DNA of 59,596 nucleotides from UBA6398 sp963644855 (GCA_963644855.1 CAVIQL010000014.1:1-59596), one strand, 5' to 3'. Shown: positions 25,924 to 34,989, numbered from the stretch's first letter. The notes: generated by a model from the sequence alone, not told the origin. A program made the numbers and translations.

Positions 25924-28467
25924 TTATTTTAATATTTTCATTGCACTGACGTTTCCATCTGCATTTACACGGCATATATACGTACCATGTTGCAGTTTGC
26001 TGAGATTCAAAGTGTGTGTCTTTGCATTGACAACCTTTGCCGTAGCCTCTTCCACCCCACTTGGATTGTAAACTACGATACGTGCGTTTTTGCAAGTCTT
26101 ACCGAAATCTACATTAAGATGGTCGTTGCTTGAATCATATTTCATTCCGATTGCCGAAGTCTGTACCAAGTTTATACTTGTAGTGTTGCGGTTCACACTT
26201 ACAGTGGTAAGCGCGCTGCATGAAACCTTTCCGGTGTTTATCACAACGCATTTGCTCATCTCGTCATAGCTCCATGCTTCGTATGAGATGGCTTCTCCGT
26301 TTAACAATACGCTTTCTGGTTTTTCCTCCGCCAATATCTTGACAGTATAACAACGGGATTCCTGCATGCCAGGATAGGAACCCTCGCGCGGATTAATCTT
26401 TACGATAATCGAAGAAGGCGTGCGCTGCTGCTCAAAAAGAGTAGTGGCAAAAACTCCGTCCTTATAAGATTCGGTATCTCCCTCGTCTTCGTAAAGTTTA
26501 TAGGAACCATCTGCCCCAGGAGCGACATTAAGGATAAGAGTGTCAGCTGGTGTTTTAAGATTATCCAAGTGGCAATTGTTTACAAAGATACTCCCGGCTT
26601 TCAAGAAGTAAGGAATTTCTGCCTGTGTATAACTGTCGGAAAATTCCACGCTGCCTTCTACAATTCGGTTGCGGCATACATCGTACCACTTGCCTTCGGG
26701 AAGCCATACTTTGCGGGTTGCCATTCCATTACTCTCGGCAGCAGAAACAATTGGAGCCACAAGAATGTCGTTGCCAAACATATATTCGTCTTCATAACGG
26801 TAAGCGTTGTTTTCTTCAGGCGAATCGTAATAAAGCGGACGGCACATTGAAATTCCTGTGTCGTATGTCTCGCGTGCGGCAGTGTATATGTATGGCATCA
26901 TAGCGTAGCGCAAATTCACGGTTTCGAGCAATAGCGGGAAATTGCTGTATTTCCAAATTCTGCGTTCTATGAGTGAATAGTTTGAACCATGGGTACGGAA
27001 TAAAGGAGAGAAGGCTCCGAATTGCATCCAACGCAGATAGAGTTCGGGACTATTGTTAGATTTTTCGTTGTAGTTGTGTCCGCCGAGATCATGTCCCCAA
27101 TAACCGAAACCAACATTCGAAGCGGTGGCTGTGAAATAGGGCTCGAAAGCAAGAGTTCCGAACGTGGGGTGGGTATCTCCAGAGAAACCTATGGGATAAC
27201 GATGACTGCCCAAACCGCCCCAGCGATGGAAAATTACAGAACGCTTGTTGGGGTATTTTTTCATCATGTCGTTGTAGAATACATGGTTTATCCAAAAAGT
27301 GTGTCCCAAATAACCGTTGCCCAATTGCTTTGTGAGCGTTTGCTGCCAGTCAATCCACCAAAAATCTACGCCTTGGTTTTCGCGAACTTGCATAAAGCGT
27401 TTTGAGAATGACTTGTAGAATGCAGAATCGTCGAGAGCCCATGGAATTGTTGCGGTAGTTGTGTCTGCGAGTCCGAGGTCTTGGCACATTCCTTTGTAAG
27501 GTTCTTCGTATGAGGCTACACCATCGGCGGGGTGAAGGTTAAGAGAAACTTTCAACTTGTGGTTGTGCATATATTTTATGAGACCTTCGGGATCGGGTAT
27601 GATATCTTTGTTCCAAGTCCAGCCCGTCCAGCCGTCGAGATGCCAGTCCATATCAAAAATCATTACGTCGATAGGAATTTTGTTGCTCTCGATTTCTCTT
27701 ACAAGGTTTATGAAATCCTGCTGAGTGTATTTTTGGTACTTGCTATACCAGTAGCCGAGGATATAGAGTGGAGGCATCGGAATTCGTCCGCCTATTTTGG
27801 TAACGTAATCGCTTATTGCTTTTTTGTAGTCGTGCCCATATCCAAGAAAATACCAGTCGTATGCTTTGGGGTCTACCTGATTTGCTACCCATGGTATGCC
27901 ATTTACGTTATCGCCAAATGCGAAAGAGGTGCTTCCATCTCCACGTTTTGTGGCGGGAGATTCGTCGATAATTGCCCAACCTGCGCGCGAAATCAAACCG
28001 TTTTCGAGTTCTTCGCGTTTAGAGTCGCCTATGCAGTTATCGAGTGTGCGCGTTGTTCCTTTAAGATTGAGTGCGTCGTCTTTCCCGGGATACCATAGTA
28101 TAGTTTCTCCGTTCATTTTGAATGTGATGCACAAGCGAGTTGAGTTTTTCAGCGTAGGATAAGGAATCGTGCCTACTTTGTATCTCAGAGTGAGTGCTTC
28201 GGTGGTGATATATAGGTATCCGTTTTCGGTTTTGGTGGTAAACTGCGGCACGGGGAGCTTTCGGTTCACCACGCCGAACGTTGCGCGGTCTTCAAACTTT
28301 TTTTGCGAGCTGTATTGTATGCGTATCATTTGTGGCGTGAGCACTGTGAAACGCATATTGCCCGATGTGATTACAGCCGCAGAGTCGGCAATGGGATCAT
28401 AGTCGGTTTGCGCGCTTGCGGTAGTGATGCCTATAAAAAGCATCATCAAGGTCAATATTTTTTTCAT
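25924..28467 (-). CDS. GH31 alpha-glucosidase/alpha-xylosidase with T9SS tail
   Basis: An 847-residue secreted glycoside hydrolase family 31 enzyme that cleaves alpha-linked glucose or xylose. A signal peptide (MKKILTLMMLFIGITTASAQ) and N-terminal beta domain precede the barrel. The nucleophile region is FWWIDWQQ with Asp373, and the acid/base region is GFSGDTHPTF with Asp431. RWMQFGAFSPLFRTHG is also diagnostic. The C-terminus is a type A T9SS sorting domain ending HGTYICRVNADGNVSAMKILK. It is the first gene of a two-gene operon with the SusE/F-like protein and has a full -33/-7 promoter. Exact substrate is not readable. Confidence 0.93.
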   Translation of the reverse strand: MKKILTLMMLFIGITTASAQTDYDPIADSAAVITSGNMRFTVLTPQMIRIQYSSQKKFEDRATFGVVNRKLPVPQFTTKTENGYLYITTEALTLRYKVGTIPYPTLKNSTRLCITFKMNGETILWYPGKDDALNLKGTTRTLDNCIGDSKREELENGLISRAGWAIIDESPATKRGDGSTSFAFGDNVNGIPWVANQVDPKAYDWYFLGYGHDYKKAISDYVTKIGGRIPMPPLYILGYWYSKYQKYTQQDFINLVREIESNKIPIDVMIFDMDWHLDGWTGWTWNKDIIPDPEGLIKYMHNHKLKVSLNLHPADGVASYEEPYKGMCQDLGLADTTTATIPWALDDSAFYKSFSKRFMQVRENQGVDFWWIDWQQTLTKQLGNGYLGHTFWINHVFYNDMMKKYPNKRSVIFHRWGGLGSHRYPIGFSGDTHPTFGTLAFEPYFTATASNVGFGYWGHDLGGHNYNEKSNNSPELYLRWMQFGAFSPLFRTHGSNYSLIERRIWKYSNFPLLLETVNLRYAMMPYIYTAARETYDTGISMCRPLYYDSPEENNAYRYEDEYMFGNDILVAPIVSAAESNGMATRKVWLPEGKWYDVCRNRIVEGSVEFSDSYTQAEIPYFLKAGSIFVNNCHLDNLKTPADTLILNVAPGADGSYKLYEDEGDTESYKDGVFATTLFEQQRTPSSIIVKINPREGSYPGMQESRCYTVKILAEEKPESVLLNGEAISYEAWSYDEMSKCVVINTGKVSCSALTTVSVNRNTTSINLVQTSAIGMKYDSSNDHLNVDFGKTCKNARIVVYNPSGVEEATAKVVNAKTHTLNLSKLQHGTYICRVNADGNVSAMKILK

Positions 28468-28530
28468 CTGTCTTATATAATATGTGTCTGGATTTTTAGA
28501 AAGTGTAAATATAAAAATGTAAATTGGTTT

Positions 28531-28562
28531 GCAAAGTTAATTATAAATTGCAGTTTTAGCAA
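28531..28562 (-). promoter_or_regulatory. Promoter of the GH31 operon
   Basis: On the minus strand, TTG, 20 bases, then TAACTTTG followed by C (28531-28539), about 65 bases before the ATG: a near-ideal Bacteroidota promoter. Confidence 0.7.
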
Positions 28563-28655
28563 GGCGTAGAATGCAGAATAGCGATAAAAGAAGCCTTGTT
28601 TGTAAAAATAAATGGTAGAGTGGAGGACGCTGTGTTTTGAGTCCAAAAAATTATG

Positions 28656-28836
28656 TAGGATATCGTAAAAACGATAACCGATATTTTTTAAAAAAGGTCT
28701 GACATTATTTAAATAATATCGGTTATTGTTTTCGCAATATGGCTTGTTTTTTTGACGTGATGCAATAGCTTGTTTTTCAAGTGTATGCTTGGGGTGGAAA
28801 AATGCCTGTGAAGCATGCTTCATTATTGGCTTGTTA
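28656..28836. repeat. 21-bp word array, locus 7, with long tail
   Basis: Words taggat (28656), accgat (28677), tctgac (28698), tcggtt (28719), tggctt (28740) and tgcaat (28761) are each 21 bp apart. Spacers in order are TCGTAAAAACG, TTTTTTAAAAAA, TTTAAA, GTTTTCGC and GTTTTTTTGA. The tail to about 28836 (GGGGTGGAAAAATGC) matches locus 5 plus one extra 21-bp unit. The gap 28468-28908 is divergent and otherwise holds the two promoters. Confidence 0.88.
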
Positions 28837-28880
28837 CATCTTTTATATATTGACGTGTAAGGCAAAAGAGAAAAAATTCG

Positions 28881-28888
28881 TACTTTTG
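28881..28888 (+). promoter_or_regulatory. -7 element of the coaX-lptC operon
   Basis: TACTTTTG followed by GC lies 20 bases before the ATG at 28909. Confidence 0.5.
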
Positions 28889-28908
28889 GCGAATAATGCG
28901 AAAATCCG

Positions 28909-29355
28909 ATGGCAATGAAAGTGAGCGAGCAGGCTTTGCAGCAGATTAGAGACGCGATAACCACGGCTATTGCGGTGTTTCCCACGGATGTGGAGGCGTT
29001 GGCGATGACCGATATCATAGTGCAGGTTTTTCAAGACTCGGGGGAACTCGTTTTAAGCGATGACGACAACAACGAGTTGTGTCGTATGAATATCGCAGAA
29101 TGGAGCAATTTCGCCGGAGAGGACTTCTACAATGAGATACAACCCGTATTGCGCCGCTGCATAAACGACGTGCGCGATACATTGCTCAATGCCGCCATAA
29201 TGAAACCCTATAGTATTTTGCTGGTTGACGATGACGGTGAAACATTGGCCGATCTCTACACGGTGGCAGACGATACCGTGGTGCTCGATGACGAGATGAT
29301 TAGAAAAATAGACGAAGATCTCGACGATTTTCTCGACAAACTGATGAAAGAGTAG
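28909..29355 (+). CDS. Conserved acidic protein of unknown function, upstream of coaX
   Basis: A 148-residue, strongly acidic cytoplasmic protein with no signal peptide. The N-terminal part is helical (VSEQALQQIRDAITTAIAVF). The middle has SDDDNNELCRMNIAEW and YSILLVDDDGETLADLYTV, and the end is an acidic helix (RKIDEDLDDFLDKLMKE). I do not recognise the family. It lies 40 bases before coaX with its own promoter and seems to be the first gene of that operon. Hydrophobic patches between acidic helices could suit a chaperone or adaptor, but that is a guess. Confidence 0.7.
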   Translation: MAMKVSEQALQQIRDAITTAIAVFPTDVEALAMTDIIVQVFQDSGELVLSDDDNNELCRMNIAEWSNFAGEDFYNEIQPVLRRCINDVRDTLLNAAIMKPYSILLVDDDGETLADLYTVADDTVVLDDEMIRKIDEDLDDFLDKLMKE

Positions 29356-29395
29356 GTTGGCACGGATATCTTGCACCGAAACAGAAAACAGAAAC

Positions 29396-30130
29396 ATGGA
29401 ACTGATAGTCGATATAGGCAACTCCTCCGCGAAAATAGCGATTTTCAAAGGAGAGAAAATAGTTTTTCAAGATACATGCCGCAACGATTTTCTGAAACCT
29501 CTTGATGATATTCTGAAAAACTACCCCATTGACTGCAGCATAGTTTCAACCGTTGCCGGACTGAAAGGAAAGGTGGGGCCACAACTGCGTGCTGCCGGAC
29601 TGCCAACCATTCTGCTCAACGATGCAACGACTTCGGAATACAACAAATGCTATGGTCTGCCTTCCACGATGGGAAGCGACCGACTGGGAGCCATTGTGGG
29701 AGCTATGACAAAGTTTCCCAACCGCAATATTCTGGTTATCGACAACGGCAGTTGCATTACCTATGAGTTTATCTCGGCAACCGGCAAATATCTTGGCGGA
29801 AATATATCGCCGGGAATATATATGCGTCTGCAGGCAATGCACACGTGGACTTCGTTGTTGCCTCTCGTCGACACCGAAGGCCCTCTGCCCGAAATAGGAT
29901 ACGATACCTATACGGCAATGCGCTCTGGAGCAGTAAACGGAGTAAATCATGAAGTAGAAGGATACATCAGACATACTCTGGCAAGCTATCCCGACCTAAT
30001 AACAATAATAACCGGTGGAGCCGAAACCGACATATCGGTGAGAGGAGCCGAAATAATTTACGACAAGCACCTCGTGTTTGAAGGACTGCGCGAAATACTC
30101 GTAAGCAGAACCGATCACGATCAAAAATAA
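29396..30130 (+). CDS. coaX: Type III pantothenate kinase CoaX
   Basis: Phosphorylates pantothenate, the first step of coenzyme A synthesis, using a type III (ASKHA-fold) enzyme that needs a monovalent cation. The 244-residue protein starts MELIVDIGNSSAKIAIF, the phosphate-1 loop. It continues with GSDRLGAIVGA and DNGSCITYEFI and ends with IITGGAETDI. The ATG at 29396 is the natural start; in-frame upstream codons add an unconserved stretch. The outer-membrane protein gene follows after 22 bases. Confidence 0.95.
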   Translation: MELIVDIGNSSAKIAIFKGEKIVFQDTCRNDFLKPLDDILKNYPIDCSIVSTVAGLKGKVGPQLRAAGLPTILLNDATTSEYNKCYGLPSTMGSDRLGAIVGAMTKFPNRNILVIDNGSCITYEFISATGKYLGGNISPGIYMRLQAMHTWTSLLPLVDTEGPLPEIGYDTYTAMRSGAVNGVNHEVEGYIRHTLASYPDLITIITGGAETDISVRGAEIIYDKHLVFEGLREILVSRTDHDQK

Positions 30131-30152
30131 CAAAAGAGACTATCAAACAGAA

Positions 30153-31478
30153 ATGGACAAGAAAACAAGAATACTCGGAAGCGTGATTGCAATGACACTC
30201 ATGGTGTCGCCGCTCACGGGCAATGCCCAAAACGGAACAAATTCGCCCTATTCGCGATATGGTTTCGGTACACTCAGCGACCGCTCCCAAAGTTTCAACA
30301 AAGGTATGGCTGGAGTTGCCCAGGGCTTTCGCGACGCTACAATAGTGAATTTCCAAAACCCCGCCTCATACTCCGCAGTCGACTCGCTCACACTCTTGTT
30401 TGATGTAGGCGTGTCGCTGCAAAATACCAACTTCAAACAGGGTAACCTCAAAGCAAACGCAAAAAACACGGCGTTGGATTATGTTAATGCTCAGTTTCGC
30501 GCCTGGCGAAATGTGGGAATGTCGGTAGGATTGTTGCCTATAAGTTCTGTGGGATACAGTTTTAAAAACAAACAAACCATGGCCGATATTGACGGAGGAG
30601 GAGAGAAAACCGAAACCACCACATATAGCGGCGATGGAGGACTGCATGAAATATACCTCGGCGCAGGTTGGGAAGCTATAAAGAACTTCTCTATCGGTGC
30701 AAACGTAGGTTTTGTGTGGGGAGACTATAGTCATAGCATACAAGCCGCTTTCAGCGATAATAATGTGAACCAATATCGCCGCGTTTACTCGGCAGATATC
30801 GCAACATATAAGATTGATTTCGGCGCACAGTATAGTAAATTCCTTTCTAAAAAAGACTTGCTTACCGTAGGTGCGTCATACAGTTTGGGACACAAGGTGA
30901 ATTCGGCAGCAAAGTTTATATCCCAGGTAGCAAATCAAAGCGGTTCGGTTTCATCGGGCGACACGATGAAGGTGAGAAACGCCTTTGAACTTCCACACTC
31001 TGTTGCCGCCGGTTTGATGTGGAACCACAATAATAAATGGAAGGTAGGACTTGACTATTCTATAGAACTTTGGAAAAACGCAAAGTTCCCTCAACTGTCC
31101 ACTAAGAACGGAGAAACAAAATATACTTCTTCAACTGGCGCTTTTGATAATCGTCAGAAAATTACGCTCGGTGGTGAGTATTTGCCCAACAGTTTCGGTG
31201 TGAAATATCGCGATCATATACGCTATCGTGCGGGTGTGTCGTATGGCACTTCGTATGCAAAAGCCAACGGACAAAGCGGAGCAAAAGATCTTTTGGTATC
31301 ACTCGGTGTGGGACTGCCTATCGCAAATATAATAAACAACCGCTCCGTGCTGAGCATATCGGCACAATGGGAAAATATAAAGCCCAGCGGCCCTGGCACA
31401 ATTACCGAAAATTATTTGCGCTTGTGCATCGGAATCACATTTAACGAAAAATGGTTCCAAAAGTGGAGAGTGGAATAA
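30153..31478 (+). CDS. Outer-membrane beta-barrel protein, FadL-like in outline
   Basis: A 441-residue exported protein: signal peptide (MDKKTRILGS...GNAQ), then NSPYSRYGFGTLSDRSQSFN, which is typical of a conserved Bacteroidota outer-membrane family. Later strands alternate Gly/aromatic residues (GAQYSKFLSKKDLLTVGASY, RAGVSYGTSY), and the protein ends in an aromatic strand (FNEKWFQKWRVE). The overall plan resembles FadL/OmpP1 barrels, but substrate is unknown. It overlaps lptC by 28 bases, and the pairing with the LPS-export factor suggests an envelope-assembly role. Confidence 0.8.
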   Translation: MDKKTRILGSVIAMTLMVSPLTGNAQNGTNSPYSRYGFGTLSDRSQSFNKGMAGVAQGFRDATIVNFQNPASYSAVDSLTLLFDVGVSLQNTNFKQGNLKANAKNTALDYVNAQFRAWRNVGMSVGLLPISSVGYSFKNKQTMADIDGGGEKTETTTYSGDGGLHEIYLGAGWEAIKNFSIGANVGFVWGDYSHSIQAAFSDNNVNQYRRVYSADIATYKIDFGAQYSKFLSKKDLLTVGASYSLGHKVNSAAKFISQVANQSGSVSSGDTMKVRNAFELPHSVAAGLMWNHNNKWKVGLDYSIELWKNAKFPQLSTKNGETKYTSSTGAFDNRQKITLGGEYLPNSFGVKYRDHIRYRAGVSYGTSYAKANGQSGAKDLLVSLGVGLPIANIINNRSVLSISAQWENIKPSGPGTITENYLRLCIGITFNEKWFQKWRVE

Positions 31479-32080
31479 GAAACATATTCCTCACCGTATT
31501 AGCACTCGCCCTCTCTGTAGCTTGCAGCCACGATGAAAAAAGCACCGCGCCTGCATTGCACAACAGAGACAACTTGCCAATTATGTCCACAACCGGAGTT
31601 TCGAAACTTATTTCCGACTCCGGAGTTATAAGATATAAGATAATTGCCGAGACTTGGGAAGTTTTTGACCGAACCAAACCACAGAAACAAACTTTCATGA
31701 ATGGCATCTTTATGGAAAAGTTTGATGAACGTTTCAAGGTGTCTATGTATCTTACAGCAGACACTGCGTATTGGTATGATCAAAACCTATGGGAATTGCG
31801 CGGCCGGGTAGAAATCAGAAAAGAAAACGGAACAGTTTTCAATACCAACGAACTTTTTTGGGATATGGGCAAACATATTGTGTATTCCAGCAAGTTTGTG
31901 CATATCGTAACACCTCAACAAGAGTTGCGCGGCGTAGGTTTCCGCTCTGACGAAGAACTTACAAATTATGAAGTGTCAAATTCTGCAGGCTCGTTCCCTG
32001 TTCCAGAAGAAAAGAAACAAGAAGATTCTGTGAAAAGAGAACCAGATATTCCTAATGCTAACGTTAGTCCTGCGAAGTAG
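31451..32080 (+). CDS. lptC: LPS export protein LptC, lipoprotein form
   Basis: Bridges the inner-membrane LptBFG transporter to periplasmic LptA during lipopolysaccharide export. The 209-residue protein begins with a leader ending in LSVACSH, a lipobox. Bacteroidota LptC is often a lipoprotein rather than bitopic. The beta-jellyroll part shows VIRYKIIAETWEVFD, GIFMEKFDE and LTADTAYWYDQ, with repeated Asp/Tyr strands typical of the OstA/LptC fold. A Lys/Glu-rich tail follows. It overlaps the outer-membrane protein gene by 28 bases. Confidence 0.88.
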   Translation: MVPKVESGIRNIFLTVLALALSVACSHDEKSTAPALHNRDNLPIMSTTGVSKLISDSGVIRYKIIAETWEVFDRTKPQKQTFMNGIFMEKFDERFKVSMYLTADTAYWYDQNLWELRGRVEIRKENGTVFNTNELFWDMGKHIVYSSKFVHIVTPQQELRGVGFRSDEELTNYEVSNSAGSFPVPEEKKQEDSVKREPDIPNANVSPAK

Positions 32081-32447
32081 AACCAAGGCAATCTTCTTTC
32101 GATAATTCTTGGAATAGCAGTTTATGCTCCGAGGAAAAAAAGTTTTTCAAGGCAGGAGCTTGAGAAAACAGATGGCATTAGTTTGAAAAATGAAGGTTGG
32201 AGTTGGGAAAAAGACCGTGGTGTTTCGGCAAATTTCTCCAATTAACAAAGCAAATAGTAATGCGTAACAAACAAAATAAACAATAGCACGACAATAATTT
32301 ATAATGTAAAAACTACGTTGTTTAAGTTGATTTTCCTATCTTTGCACGTATTTAATAAAAAGCAGAGTATATCTGCAAAAGCGACACAGCGTAAAACAAA
32401 CCGCTAAGTCCTTTCAAATCAACCATTGAAATAAATAATATTATATA
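32081..32447. other. Intergenic stretch without recognised gene
   Basis: This 367-base gap has no word array, which is unusual for gaps of this size here. It contains the ppiD-like promoter at 32337-32344. The lptC frame stays open for about 53 codons past its TAG stop (to about 32243), with no match I recognise. No terminator is clear. Confidence 0.6.
32337..32344 (+). promoter_or_regulatory. -7 element of the ppiD-like gene
   Basis: TATCTTTG followed by CA gives a leader of about 95 bases before the ATG at 32448. Confidence 0.55.
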
Positions 32448-34595
32448 ATGGCAGCAATACAAACTATTAGAAAATGGGGCGTAGCCCTGTTGGTAGTAAT
32501 AGGTCTCGGTCTTTTTGCATTCATTGCAGAAGACTTTTTCCGCGTTTTCGACACTCTCTTTGGTGCAGACAAACGTCATGTAGGCCAAGTTTACAGCGAA
32601 AAACTTGCTATCAACGATTATCAGTCTCTTATTGACGAATACACAGAGGCAATCAAGTTTACGCGTGGTGAAAGTTCGCTTAGTGATTCAGAACAAAACC
32701 AACTGAAAGATCAGGTGTGGCAGACTTTTGTGAACAACGAACTTATCAAGCACGAGGCAGACAAACTCGGACTCACCGTAACAGATGCAGAGTTGAACAA
32801 CGTAATTAACACCGGCTCAAATCCAATGCTTATGCAAACGCCTTTTGTTAATAAGCAAACTGGACGCTTTGATGCCGCACAACTTAAGCAATTCCTTGAG
32901 CAATATGATCAGATGCAGACAAAGCCCGATCAAGTTCCGCAAGAATACATGGAGTATTACCAACGCCTATATAAATATTGGGGCTTTATCGAGAAGACTT
33001 TGCGTACATCTATTCTCAATGAAAAGTATCAAGCACTCGTTGGTCGTGGAATTCTTTCCAACCCCATTTCAGCCAAACTTGCTTACGATGGTGTAGCTTC
33101 GAAGAGCAGTGCAGTTATTGCTTCGATTCCTTATACTTCTGTTCCTGACAATGAAGTTAAGGTTTCTGATGAAGACCTCAATAAGTTGTATGCACAATAC
33201 AAAGAGATGTTCCGTCAGTTTAACGAGAGCCGTGATATAAAATATATCAGCGTTCAAGTAAAAGCTTCCGAAGCAGACAAAGCAACTCTTTTGAAAGAGA
33301 TGAACGGATATGCCAAAGAACTTGCCGAAGGAGAGAATATCTCTGCAACAATAAACCAAAGCAGTTCGTCGGTTCCTTATTCCGGTTTGGCAATATCCAA
33401 GGAGGCTTTCCCTCGCGATATTCAGAGCCAACTTGATTCTGTGAGCATTGGTGTGGTAAAGGGTCCTTATTATAATGCGTTCGATAACACACAGAATATT
33501 ATCAAACTTAATGCTGTTACTGAACTCCCGGATTCTGTTGAATATCGTGCAATAAATTGCGCAAATACTTCGGTTGATGCTGCAAAAGCTACTGCTGACA
33601 GTGTGGTAAAAGCTATTGCTGGTGGTGCAAAGTTTGAAGACGTAGCAAAGAAGTACAATCAGAATGCGCAGAGTGCTTGGCTTGTCGCTAATCAATATGA
33701 AGGACAAACCATTGATGCTGACAATGCTAATTTTATCAGAACTATTACGACAGGTGCAGTAAATTCTATCCAAAAGATTGAACTTGCGCAGAACGTAATT
33801 GTTGTTCAAGTGCTCAAACGTCAAGCTATGAAGAAAAAATATGACTTGGCAGTTATCAAACGTACCGTTGATTTTAGTAAGGAAACATATTCCAAGGAAT
33901 ACAATAAGTTCAGCCACTTCATTGCTTCGAACTCTACTTTCGCAAAGATGGAGGCTAATGCAGCAAAGAATGGTTACAATGTGCAGGAACGCAAAGATCA
34001 GTTCTGCAACGAGCATTATGTAGCCAATATCCCCGGAACAAAAGATGCGCTTCGTTGGTTGTTTGAGGCTAAGGAGGGCGATATGTCGCAACTTTATGAA
34101 TGTGGCGACAACGACAATATGCTTATTATTTATGTAACGGGTAAGCATAAGACTGGCTACCGTCCTGTAACCGATCCCGAGGTTAAGAAAGCGCTCACGC
34201 AGCTTGCTCTTCGCGACAAGAAGGCAGAAAAACTTATTGCACAACTTAATGGCAAAACAATCGAGCAAGCTCTTTCACTTCCCGCAGCATCAAAGGATAC
34301 TCTTAACGATATTACGTTTGCCGCTCCCGCATTCATTGCATCTACCGGTGGTAACGAGTCAATTCTCTCGGGTGGCATTTGCTATGGCAAAGTAAACAAG
34401 AGCTATGGTCCGGTGAAAGGTAACAATGGTGTCTATTTATTCCAGGTTGTAAACCGCACAACATCGGGCGAAAAGTTCAACGAAAAGATGTATCAACAGA
34501 GTGTGGCAGAAAGCTACTTGCGCAATGTTGGTCAATTTACCAATGATCTTTATACAAAAGCCAAGGTAAAAGACCGCCGCTACTTGTATTTCTAA
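32448..34595 (+). CDS. SurA/PpiD-type peptidylprolyl isomerase, membrane-anchored
   Basis: A 715-residue periplasmic foldase anchored by one N-terminal membrane helix (about residues 12-28, WGVALLVVIGLGLFAFIAED). The SurA_N-like part (about 40-240) has NNELIKHEADKLGLTVTDAEL. The parvulin (PPIC) region is around 340-460 (DAAKATADSVVKAIAGGAKFEDVAKKY style), and a second, poorly conserved one lies near 560-680. It helps fold outer-membrane or secreted proteins. It is a monocistronic unit with a good promoter and a strong terminator. The architecture matches the PpiD type common in Bacteroidota; no symbol is given because SurA and PpiD names mix in this phylum. Confidence 0.9.
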   Translation: MAAIQTIRKWGVALLVVIGLGLFAFIAEDFFRVFDTLFGADKRHVGQVYSEKLAINDYQSLIDEYTEAIKFTRGESSLSDSEQNQLKDQVWQTFVNNELIKHEADKLGLTVTDAELNNVINTGSNPMLMQTPFVNKQTGRFDAAQLKQFLEQYDQMQTKPDQVPQEYMEYYQRLYKYWGFIEKTLRTSILNEKYQALVGRGILSNPISAKLAYDGVASKSSAVIASIPYTSVPDNEVKVSDEDLNKLYAQYKEMFRQFNESRDIKYISVQVKASEADKATLLKEMNGYAKELAEGENISATINQSSSSVPYSGLAISKEAFPRDIQSQLDSVSIGVVKGPYYNAFDNTQNIIKLNAVTELPDSVEYRAINCANTSVDAAKATADSVVKAIAGGAKFEDVAKKYNQNAQSAWLVANQYEGQTIDADNANFIRTITTGAVNSIQKIELAQNVIVVQVLKRQAMKKKYDLAVIKRTVDFSKETYSKEYNKFSHFIASNSTFAKMEANAAKNGYNVQERKDQFCNEHYVANIPGTKDALRWLFEAKEGDMSQLYECGDNDNMLIIYVTGKHKTGYRPVTDPEVKKALTQLALRDKKAEKLIAQLNGKTIEQALSLPAASKDTLNDITFAAPAFIASTGGNESILSGGICYGKVNKSYGPVKGNNGVYLFQVVNRTTSGEKFNEKMYQQSVAESYLRNVGQFTNDLYTKAKVKDRRYLYF

Positions 34596-34616
34596 GAAAC
34601 TATCTTTTACGAGATA

Positions 34617-34657
34617 AAAGTCCTGCAAATCCTAAGAGATTTGCAGGACTTTTTGAT
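34617..34657 (+). terminator. Terminator after the ppiD-like gene
   Basis: Perfect 15-bp stem AAAGTCCTGCAAATC (34617-34631) with GATTTGCAGGACTTT (34638-34652), loop CTAAGA, then TTGATTTT. Confidence 0.92.
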
Positions 34658-34730
34658 TTTATACCTGTCGTTTTACGGGAAATATTTGGTCGCATTTTTA
34701 ATGCAGTTTGTCGTTGTTCAAACGATATGC

Positions 34731-34814
34731 TTTTTCGCGAAAACAATAACCGATATTTTTTAAATAATGTCCGACCTTTTTTAAAAAATATCGGTTATCG
34801 TTTTTACGATATAA
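34731..34814. repeat. 21-bp word array, locus 8
   Basis: Words accgat (34749), tccgac (34770) and tcggtt (34791) are 21 bp apart, with spacers TTTTTTAAAT and TTTTTTAAAAAA, opened by CGCGAAAACA and closed by GTTTTTACGA. Outer words form a 12-bp inverted repeat (ATAACCGATATT / AATATCGGTTAT). The rest of the 34596-35104 gap holds the terminator, a palindrome at 34960 and the tkt promoter. Confidence 0.92.
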
Positions 34815-34959
34815 GACTTCGTATTTTCCATGTTGGGTGAGACAACTTAATTGTTGCGTGGAATTCCTTTTACTATATATATAATAGGCGTGTCGATGGA
34901 GGTGGTGGTAATGTTGCTTTATATGAAAATTCCAGTTCTTTGAGTTAGAAAAAACACAT

Positions 34960-34989
34960 GCTTTACGCTTGTAATGATAAGCGTAAAGC
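34960..34989. promoter_or_regulatory. Perfect 11-bp inverted repeat upstream of tkt
   Basis: GCTTTACGCTT (34960-34970) and AAGCGTAAAGC (34979-34989) with an 8-base loop, about 85 bases before the tkt -7 element. There is no T-run, so it could be an operator rather than a terminator. Confidence 0.5.

Noticed and set aside
28473..29018. A 181-codon minus-strand frame across array locus 7
   Set aside because: It runs antisense through the start of the acidic gene before coaX and through the array, giving repeat-derived text. No promoter or homology.
32081..32243. Possible stop-codon readthrough extending lptC by about 53 codons
   Set aside because: The frame is open after the TAG, but the text shows no similarity I recognise and LptC is already complete. 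An open run of this length is not rare enough by chance.
34731..34814. Array hairpins as transcription terminators
   Set aside because: Some outer words can pair, but others cannot, stems are A/T-rich with long loops, and good separate terminators stand beside many arrays.
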